Assembly: GCF_000250875.1 (NCBI RefSeq)
Contig: NZ_JH604988.1
Coordinates: 72,042-85,058, forward strand
Direction of reading: 5' to 3'
DNA: 13,017 bases
Origin: Sutterella parvirubra YIT 11816
GTDB lineage: Bacteria; Pseudomonadota; Gammaproteobacteria; Burkholderiales; Burkholderiaceae_F
Part shown: positions 7,373 to 13,017 of the stretch, one piece after another
Layout of the letters: each line of letters opens with the position of its first letter
How positions within the stretch are numbered: the first letter of the stretch is position 1
Notes under the pieces: model-generated
What the model saw: only the letters and a program-made list of their open reading frames with translations
What the model was told of the DNA's origin: nothing
Database searches by the model: none
Made by a program: the position numbers and the translations under genes

Positions 7373-8035
7373 ATGACGATCGATCAAAATGCCCTGAAGC
7401 GCGAAGTGGCCCGCGCTGCGCTCGCTTATGTTGAAGACGGCCGGATTCTCGGCGTCGGGACGGGTTCCACCGTCGACTGCTTCATCGATCTGCTTCCTGA
7501 AATCCGAGAGAAGATCCCGGCCTGCGTGTCGAGCTCGGAACGTTCGACGAAGCGCCTTGAAGCCCTGGGCTTCAAGGTCCTCGACATGAACGAAGTCGAC
7601 GAGATCGGCGTCTACGTCGACGGCGCCGACGAAATCGATCCGTCCTTTGCGATGGTGAAGGGGGGCGGCGGCGCGTTGACGCGCGAGAAGATCGTCGCGT
7701 CCATCTCTCATCGCTTCGTCTGCATCGCCGACCAGTCGAAGAAGGTGGAGGTGTTGGGTAAGTTCCCGCTCCCTGTCGAAGTCATTCCGATGGCGGCCCG
7801 CGCCGTGAAGGCGAAGTTGGAGACTCTGGGCGCCACGGTGAAGCTGCGCGACTTCGTGACCGACAACGGCTGCTCGATTTTGGATGCGTCGGGTCTCTCG
7901 ATCAAGGACGCCCGTGCTTTGGAAGATGAGATCAACGCCTGGCCCGGCGTCGTCACCGTGGGGCTCTTTGCGAACCGCGGCGCGGACGTGCTTCTCTTGG
8001 GGACGGCTGAAGGCGTGAAGACGTTTGAGCGCTGA
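7373..8035 (+). CDS. rpiA: Ribose-5-phosphate isomerase A
   Basis: Interconverts ribulose 5-phosphate and ribose 5-phosphate in the non-oxidative pentose phosphate pathway, in the cytoplasm. The 220 residues match the E. coli protein (219). The phosphate-binding loop GVGTGST is at 27-33, DGADEID carries D83 and D86, and [11 protein letters not shown] carries K96 and the catalytic E105. These are the E. coli active-site residues, each shifted by two. The start at 7373 is chosen over the ATG at 7361 because of the GGAG 6 bases upstream and the family N-terminus. It stands alone on the plus strand, divergent from the histidine kinase and convergent with yggX, and is probably monocistronic. Confidence 0.96.
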   Translation: MTIDQNALKREVARAALAYVEDGRILGVGTGSTVDCFIDLLPEIREKIPACVSSSERSTKRLEALGFKVLDMNEVDEIGVYVDGADEIDPSFAMVKGGGGALTREKIVASISHRFVCIADQSKKVEVLGKFPLPVEVIPMAARAVKAKLETLGATVKLRDFVTDNGCSILDASGLSIKDARALEDEINAWPGVVTVGLFANRGADVLLLGTAEGVKTFER

Positions 8036-8044
8036 GGCGAACCG

Positions 8045-8069
8045 GGTGGTCAACTCGGATGAGACCACC
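8045..8069 (+). terminator. Hairpin 10 bases after the rpiA stop; possible first terminator stem
   Basis: GGTGGTC (8045-8051) and GACCACC (8063-8069) form a perfect 7-base stem with an 11-base loop. No T-run follows. It may act with the stronger hairpin at 8093-8125 or stabilise the rpiA mRNA 3' end. Confidence 0.4.
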
Positions 8070-8092
8070 TCGCCAACGCCTTCGGATGAAAG

Positions 8093-8125
8093 AAGGGCCG
8101 CACGGCATCGCTCCGTACGGCCCTT
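8093..8125. terminator. Bidirectional terminator between rpiA and yggX
   Basis: AAGGGCCGCACGG (8093-8105) pairs with CCGTACGGCCCTT (8113-8125) across a 7-base loop: 13 positions with a single C/A mismatch. The A/T ends of the stem supply T residues at the 3' side on both strands (CCCTTCG on plus, CCCTTCTTTC on minus). It sits in the gap between two convergent genes, 24 bases past the yggX stop, as expected for a shared terminator. Confidence 0.75.
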
Positions 8126-8149
8126 CGTGCATGCGAACAGCGCGCAACC

Positions 8150-8422
8150 TTACTTCGTCGGCGGCACGTAGTTGGGCACTTCCATCTCGGCATCCTCAAA
8201 GAAGTAGCGCTCGCACTGCGCCATGAGGTGCTGACGGGCGGAGAGGTCCGCGAGGTTGAGGCCGTACTCGTTGACCATCATCGTCTGCAGACGGGTCCAG
8301 TCGGCCCAGGCTTCCTTGCTCACGTGCTGCCAGATGCGCTTCCCGAGTTCGCCCGGGAACGGGGGGTAGTCAAGCCCTTCGGCTTCCTTCTTCAGTTTGA
8401 TGCACTGCACCATGCGGGCCAT
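8150..8422 (-). CDS. yggX: YggX-family Fe(2+)-trafficking / oxidative damage protection protein
   Basis: Small cytoplasmic protein of 90 residues, the typical family size. In enterobacteria YggX protects iron-sulfur clusters from oxidative damage and is proposed to take part in iron trafficking; the exact biochemistry is unsettled. Family signatures are the conserved N-terminal cysteine (C7 in MARMVQC), [20 protein letters not shown] (11-30), SKEAWADW (35-42), a QTMMVNE segment with the following LNLAD, and the C-terminal YVPP. The start is secure: GGAGG lies 6 bases upstream. The gene is single, convergent with rpiA and divergent from hrpA. The leader can fold (see the entry at 8428-8466). 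Confidence 0.95.
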   Translation of the reverse strand: MARMVQCIKLKKEAEGLDYPPFPGELGKRIWQHVSKEAWADWTRLQTMMVNEYGLNLADLSARQHLMAQCERYFFEDAEMEVPNYVPPTK

Positions 8423-8427
8423 GTCGG

Positions 8428-8466
8428 TCCTCCAATCGGTTGTGTGTCGGGAGGTCCGTGCCTCCC
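8428..8466 (-). promoter_or_regulatory. yggX leader: hairpin that competes with the ribosome binding site
   Basis: On the minus strand GGGAGG (8466-8461) can pair with CCTCCC (8454-8449) around a 6-base loop. The same CCTCC can instead pair with the yggX Shine-Dalgarno GGAGG (8433-8429). This gives two mutually exclusive folds, one exposing and one hiding the ribosome site. The pairing is seen in the sequence; any regulatory use is inference, and stems of 5-6 bases occur by chance in GC-rich DNA. A weak -10-like TATTAG (8490-8485, minus strand) would place the transcript start just upstream of this structure. Confidence 0.35.
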
Positions 8467-8498
8467 CATAGCGGTGCCGAAAGTCTAATACGGCGCCG

Positions 8499-8519
8499 CC
8501 CGCGCCGTGCGGCGGCGGG
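8499..8519. repeat. GC-rich hairpin in the yggX / hrpA divergent gap
   Basis: CCCGC (8499-8503) pairs with GCGGG (8515-8519). After one bulged G, GCC (8504-8506) pairs with GGC (8511-8513) around a 4-base loop. The role is unknown. It lies between the likely promoters of two divergent genes and may simply reflect base composition. Confidence 0.3.
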
Positions 8520-8533
8520 ACGGAGGCGCTACC

Positions 8534-8552
8534 ATTTCAATCCTTTTGAAAT
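8534..8552. repeat. AT-rich inverted repeat ATTTCAA-N5-TTGAAAT upstream of hrpA
   Basis: Perfect 7-base arms at 8534-8540 and 8546-8552 with a 5-base spacer, 27 bases before the hrpA ATG. This is the most AT-rich stretch of the gap, and the symmetry resembles a dimeric regulator's site overlapping a promoter. I cannot match it to a known operator. Confidence 0.45.
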
Positions 8553-8579
8553 CATTTGACGAACAGAACGGTTGACGCC

Positions 8580-11500
8580 ATGGCCCAAAGTGCACTCTTC
8601 GCCGCCTTCCAAAAAGTCCGCTCCGACGTTGACGGCGCCCTGGAGGTGACCCGCCGAAAGGAAGAGGAAAAGCGCGAACGCGAAGAGGCGGAACGCCTCG
8701 CCGCCGCGCGCGCGAAGCGTGCGCGCGCTCATGCCCTGGAAGAGAAGGCGAAGGCGGCGGCGCCGAAGGCGACCGCGAAGCCCGCCGGTGAGGCGCCTCA
8801 GAAGCCGGCCGAACCCGAGCGCGTCCCCGCACGCGGTGCGGAATTCGCGAAGGGCGCCTTCGGCGCGCTTTTGGCGGGTGCCGCAGAAGGCGCCACCTTT
8901 CGGCGAGCTGCACCCCTGAAGGGCGAGCGCCCGGCGCCCTCATTGAAGGACGCGAAGACCGTCCAGCCCCAGTCAACCGACAAATCCGCCAAAGAGAGCC
9001 GTGCCTCTGAGGCATCCAATCAGACGGCTCAGCCCACGTCGGCGTCCCGCCGGGACGCCGACCGCAACCGCATCGGCGAGCGTCGGGACGGACGCCGTCA
9101 GGCGTCCGAATCCCGCCAGACTCGTGACTCCCGCGACCGTCGTCCCCAGGACGCGAAGCCCAACAGGGACCATGCGGACAGAAAGGACCGTCCCAACCGC
9201 AACGCCGAGAAGGCCCCCCGCGGAGAAAAGCGTCCGCGTCTGCCTTTTTCTGAGATCAAGACGCCCATTCCGCCTTTTGAACTGGCGCCGAACCTCCCCG
9301 TCTCGATGCGCGCGGATGAAGTGAAGCGCGCGATCGAAGAAAACCGCGTCGTCATCGTATGCGGCGAGACGGGCTCGGGCAAAACGACGCAGCTCCCCAA
9401 GATCGCGCTCATGGCCGGGCGCGGCGTCACGGGCCGCATCGCCCATACGCAGCCCCGTCGCATCGCGGCGAGCTCGATCGCGAAGCGCATCGCGGAAGAA
9501 TTGAAGACTCCTCTCGGAGACGTCGTCGGCTTCAAGGTGCGTTTCACGGACACCACGTCGCCCGGCGCCACGATCAAGCTGATGACGGACGGGATCCTGC
9601 TCGCGGAGACGCAGACGGATCCGCTTCTGCTCGCCTACGACACGGTGATCATCGACGAAGCGCACGAGCGCTCCGTCAACATCGACTTTCTGCTGGGGTA
9701 CCTGAAGCGCCTCCTCGCGAAGCGCCGCGACCTGAAGGTGATCGTCACGTCGGCGACGATCGACGCGGAGCGCTTTGCGGAGCATTTCGCGGAAAACGGC
9801 AAACCTGCGCCGATCCTCACGATTTCGGGGCGCACGTATCCCGTCGAAATCCGCTACCGTCCGCTCGAAGACGCGGACGAGACGGACGACCACACCCTCT
9901 TGGCCGCCATCGAGCGCGCCGTGTCGGAACTCGAAACGGCGGGCCGAGGCGACATCCTCGTCTTTCTCCCCGGAGAGCGCGAAATCCGCGAGGCCGCGGA
10001 CTACCTCCGCAAGGACCGCGTGGGCCGCGCCGAGATCCTGCCGCTCTTCGCGAGGCTTTCGGCGTCGGAACAGGAACGCGTCTTCAAACCCGGCCCCATG
10101 CGCCGCATCGTGCTCGCGACGAACGTCGCCGAAACCTCGATCACGGTGCCGGGAATCCGGTTCGTGGTCGACGTGGGCACGGCGCGCATCAAGCGCTACT
10201 CCTACCGCTCGAAGGTGGAGCAGCTTCTCATCGAACCCGTGAGCCAGGCCTCCGCCAACCAGCGCGCCGGCCGCTGCGGCCGCGTCGCGGACGGGATCTG
10301 CATCCGTCTCTACGATGAAGAGGACTTCGCGCGTCGTCCGGCCTTCACCGACCCGGAAATCGTCCGCTCGAACCTCGCCGCGGTGATCCTCCGCTCGATG
10401 AGCCTCAAATTGGGCGACGTGCGCGAATTTCCCTTCGTGCAGGCTCCGCCTCCGCGCGCGATCGCGGACGGCTATTCGATCCTGCAGGAAATCAACGCGA
10501 TCGACGACGCGGGGAATCTCACCGCCGTCGGGCGTGCGCTCGCGAAGCTCCCCGTCGACCCGAAGCTGGGCCGCATGCTCCTGGCGGGTGCCGACTTCGG
10601 GTCGCTCCGCGAACTCCTCATCATCACCTCCGGCCTCACGGTGCAGGATCCGAGGGAGCGCCCCTTGGATCAGCAGCAGGCGGCGGACCAGGCGCACCGC
10701 CAACTGGCGGACGAAAAGTCCGACTTCCTATCCTTCGTGAAGCTTTGGAACTGGTACGAAGAGGCGAAGGCCGGGAAAGAGAGCAACCGCAAGTTCGAGG
10801 CCGAGATGAAGCGCCGGTTCCTGTCGCCGCGCCGCATGCGCGAGTGGTCCGACGTGATGAAGCAGCTGAAGAGCCTTGTCGAAGAGATGGGTTGGCGCAT
10901 CAACACGGCGCCCGCCACCTTTGAGGAGGTTCACCGCGCGCTTTTGACCGGCCTTCTCGGCAACATCGGGAGCAAGGCGGCGGAAAGCGACTTCCGGCAG
11001 CCCCCGTATCTGGGCGCGCGCGGGATCCGCTTCTGGATCTGGCCCGGGTCGATCCGCGTCAAGAAGTCGGGCCGCTGGATCTTCGCGGGCCAGATCATGG
11101 AGACGTCGAAGCTCTACGCGAGAATCGTCGCCGACATCGAACCCGAGTGGATCGAACAGGCGGCGGGAAGTCTGCTCAAAAAGAGCTGGTCGGAGCCCCA
11201 CTGGGAGAAGCGCCGCGGCGAAGTCGTGGCGATGGAGCGCGGCACGCTCTACGGCCTCACGATCTACCAGGGGCGCCGCACGAGCTTCGCGCCTCACGAT
11301 CTGGCCTTGGCGCGCACGCTCTTCATCCGTGAGGCGCTGGTGGCGGGAGAGATCGACACCGACGCCGGGTTCTTCAAGCACAACCAACGGATGGTGGCCG
11401 AAATCCGCGAGCTCGAACACAAGACCCGCCGTCCGGACGTGTTGGTCGACGACGAACTGATCTTCGCCTTCTACGACGAGCGTCTGCCCGCCGACGTGTG

Positions 11501-13013
11501 CTCGAAGGCGACGCTCGAGAAGTGGGTGAACGCGCAGACGAAGGAAGAGCGCCGAGCGCTCTTCCTCTCGAAGGACGAACTCATGCGCCACGAGGCGGCC
11601 GGGGCCGCCACGTCCTTCTTCCCGAAGGCGATCGAAATGGCCGGGGTCTCGATGGCGTTGAGCTACCACTTCGAGCCGGGGAGTCCCAGGGACGGCGTCA
11701 CGATGACGGTGCCCCTCTTTGCGCTGAACCAAATCGACCCCGTGCGGGCCGAGTGGCTCGTGCCGGGGATGGTGCGCGAGAAGGCGCAGGTGCTCTTGAA
11801 GAGTCTTCCTCAAAAGATCCGCCGCCACTGCGTGCCTTTGCCCGACTACGCCAAGGGCTTCTTCGAGCGCACGAACGGGGGCGCCGCGCAGCCGCGCCCC
11901 TTCGTCGAGGTGCTCCGGGACGACATTAAGAGCGAGTTGGGCGTGCAGTGCCTCTCGTCCGACTTCAAGACGGAGCAGCTCCCGCCCCACCTGATCCTCA
12001 ACTTCAAGGTGGTGGACGAACACGGCCGTCAGCTTGACATGGGGCGTAACCTCGCGGATCTGCGCGCGAAGTTGGGCGCGCAGGCGCAGGAGACCTTCCG
12101 GAACGTTGCCGCCCGCGACCGCGCGGTCGCGGCGGATCTGGAGGATCAGATCACCGACTGGACGTTCGGGGAGCTCCCTGAGCTCATGGAAATCTCCCGC
12201 CGCGGCGAAACGCTGATCGGGCATCCCGCGTTGGTCGACTGCGGCGACTGCTGCGCGATCGAGGTGTTCGACGATCCGCGCGAAGCGGAGAAGGAGCATG
12301 TGAAGGGTCTGCGCCGGCTCTTCCGCCTGTCGCTTCGCGAACAGGTGCGCTTCGTGGAGCGGAGCCTGCGTGAATTGGGCCGCATGCAGATGCAGGCCTC
12401 GATCGTGCCGGGACTCTCGAGGTCGTTCGAAAGCTTTGAGAGTTTGGAAAACGACGTCGTCGACGCGGTTCTGAACGCGACGGCGCTCCAGGACCCGCGC
12501 CCCAACAGCGAAGAAGCCTTCCGCGAGCGCCGTGAGGACGCCCGCGGCCGGTTGGTGTTGGTGGCCGGCGAGATTTCGAGGCTTTTGGCGGAAATCGTCA
12601 CCCACGCGAACGCGGCGGCCTTGAAGCTCAAACGCATGGGCGCCGAGAAGGAATTGGTCGAAGACGTCGAGGGGCAGTTCCGCAAGCTCTTCCCCGCGCA
12701 CTTCCTCGTGACGGTGCCGCAGGCGCAGCTCGCGCACTACCCGAGGTACCTCAAGGCGGTGCTTCACCGTTTGGAGCGCTGGGCGGACGATCCGGCGAGG
12801 GACCGCGAGCGGCGCGCCGACGTCGAGCGCCTCACGACGCTCTGGCGCCGTGCGGTCGCCGCGCGCCGCGGCGAATACGACGCCAACCTCGAGACCTTCG
12901 GATGGATGCTGGAGGAGCTCCGCGTCTCGCTCTTCGCGCAGCAACTCCGCACGCCGATGCCGGTGAGCGTGAAGCGCCTCGAGCGGGTATGGCAGTCGAT
13001 CGCACGTCTCTGA
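8580..13013 (+). CDS. hrpA: ATP-dependent DEAH-box RNA helicase HrpA
   Basis: Superfamily 2 RNA helicase. E. coli HrpA acts in mRNA processing and has been implicated in rescue of stalled ribosomes. The 1477 residues exceed E. coli's 1300. Residues 1-220 are low complexity: a charged helical stretch (about 20-60), an Ala/Pro/Lys-rich part, then an Arg/Asp/Asn/Lys-rich part (about 156-220). The helicase core follows: Walker A GETGSGKT (262-269), HTQPRR, DEAH (359-362), SAT (391-393), TNVAETSITVPG, and motif VI QRAGRCGR (561-568). The winged-helix/ratchet and OB-like region come next, then the long C-terminal region (DUF3418) ending in EELRVSLFAQQLRTPMPVS as in E. coli. The start is ATG 8580; a TTG at 8556 is in frame, and neither has a clear ribosome site. 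It is a complete gene, ending 4 bases before the window edge, so no terminator is visible. Confidence 0.95.
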   Translation: MAQSALFAAFQKVRSDVDGALEVTRRKEEEKREREEAERLAAARAKRARAHALEEKAKAAAPKATAKPAGEAPQKPAEPERVPARGAEFAKGAFGALLAGAAEGATFRRAAPLKGERPAPSLKDAKTVQPQSTDKSAKESRASEASNQTAQPTSASRRDADRNRIGERRDGRRQASESRQTRDSRDRRPQDAKPNRDHADRKDRPNRNAEKAPRGEKRPRLPFSEIKTPIPPFELAPNLPVSMRADEVKRAIEENRVVIVCGETGSGKTTQLPKIALMAGRGVTGRIAHTQPRRIAASSIAKRIAEELKTPLGDVVGFKVRFTDTTSPGATIKLMTDGILLAETQTDPLLLAYDTVIIDEAHERSVNIDFLLGYLKRLLAKRRDLKVIVTSATIDAERFAEHFAENGKPAPILTISGRTYPVEIRYRPLEDADETDDHTLLAAIERAVSELETAGRGDILVFLPGEREIREAADYLRKDRVGRAEILPLFARLSASEQERVFKPGPMRRIVLATNVAETSITVPGIRFVVDVGTARIKRYSYRSKVEQLLIEPVSQASANQRAGRCGRVADGICIRLYDEEDFARRPAFTDPEIVRSNLAAVILRSMSLKLGDVREFPFVQAPPPRAIADGYSILQEINAIDDAGNLTAVGRALAKLPVDPKLGRMLLAGADFGSLRELLIITSGLTVQDPRERPLDQQQAADQAHRQLADEKSDFLSFVKLWNWYEEAKAGKESNRKFEAEMKRRFLSPRRMREWSDVMKQLKSLVEEMGWRINTAPATFEEVHRALLTGLLGNIGSKAAESDFRQPPYLGARGIRFWIWPGSIRVKKSGRWIFAGQIMETSKLYARIVADIEPEWIEQAAGSLLKKSWSEPHWEKRRGEVVAMERGTLYGLTIYQGRRTSFAPHDLALARTLFIREALVAGEIDTDAGFFKHNQRMVAEIRELEHKTRRPDVLVDDELIFAFYDERLPADVCSKATLEKWVNAQTKEERRALFLSKDELMRHEAAGAATSFFPKAIEMAGVSMALSYHFEPGSPRDGVTMTVPLFALNQIDPVRAEWLVPGMVREKAQVLLKSLPQKIRRHCVPLPDYAKGFFERTNGGAAQPRPFVEVLRDDIKSELGVQCLSSDFKTEQLPPHLILNFKVVDEHGRQLDMGRNLADLRAKLGAQAQETFRNVAARDRAVAADLEDQITDWTFGELPELMEISRRGETLIGHPALVDCGDCCAIEVFDDPREAEKEHVKGLRRLFRLSLREQVRFVERSLRELGRMQMQASIVPGLSRSFESFESLENDVVDAVLNATALQDPRPNSEEAFRERREDARGRLVLVAGEISRLLAEIVTHANAAALKLKRMGAEKELVEDVEGQFRKLFPAHFLVTVPQAQLAHYPRYLKAVLHRLERWADDPARDRERRADVERLTTLWRRAVAARRGEYDANLETFGWMLEELRVSLFAQQLRTPMPVSVKRLERVWQSIARL

Positions 13014-13017
13014 GAGG

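Noticed and set aside
8620..9230. Possible inserted or foreign segment at the 5' end of hrpA
   Set aside because: The frame is continuous, base composition is broadly like the rest, and no flanking repeats are seen. A native disordered extension is simpler.
8973..12944. Two long minus-strand open frames (576 and 738 codons) opposite hrpA
   Set aside because: They lie wholly within hrpA, whose helicase motifs are intact, and their composition is that of antisense frames in GC-rich DNA.
1..13017. tRNA, rRNA, insertion sequence, prophage, toxin-antitoxin or defence genes
   Set aside because: The whole window is accounted for by eight housekeeping or regulatory genes and short gaps. I saw no transposase, integrase, cloverleaf or defence-type domain.

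Overview
The window is GC-rich bacterial chromosome packed with ordinary, intact housekeeping genes. I see no mobile element, CRISPR array, tRNA or rRNA. The protein sequences look betaproteobacterial: the YggX has the form usual in Burkholderiales, HrpA is the long proteobacterial helicase, and the two-component pair is FixL/FixJ-like. High GC and gene content would fit Burkholderiales, perhaps Sutterellaceae, but that placement is inference without a database search.

Layout. Positions 16-7252 are carried on the minus strand. Read in the direction of transcription they are a PAS-containing sensor histidine kinase (7252-4853) and its FixJ-type response regulator (4806-4027), closed by a hairpin terminator (3998-3970). 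A second unit follows: folD (3819-2974), oligopeptidase A (2934-877) and exodeoxyribonuclease III (880-71). Its last two genes overlap by 4 bases (ATGA), and a large inverted repeat (16-63) lies just past the end. On the plus strand, rpiA (7373-8035) diverges from the kinase gene. It ends against the convergent small gene yggX (8422-8150), with two hairpins between them. A 157-base divergent region then separates yggX from hrpA (8580-13013, plus), which runs to the right edge.

Function. FolD makes one-carbon folate intermediates and NADPH. RpiA supplies ribose 5-phosphate for nucleotides. OpdA degrades peptides. Xth repairs abasic DNA. YggX protects iron-sulfur proteins. HrpA is a DEAH-box RNA helicase linked to ribosome and mRNA quality control. 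The kinase/regulator pair is the only clearly regulatory element, and neither its signal nor its targets can be read from this window.

No intergenic gap exceeds about 210 bases. The gaps are short and hold hairpins, weak promoter-like hexamers and ribosome binding sites. I did not find a convincing new biological system. The items most worth a second look are the kinase/regulator pair without an obvious target, the roughly 220-residue disordered N-terminal extension of HrpA, the C-terminal tail of the response regulator, and several unassigned inverted repeats in the gaps.
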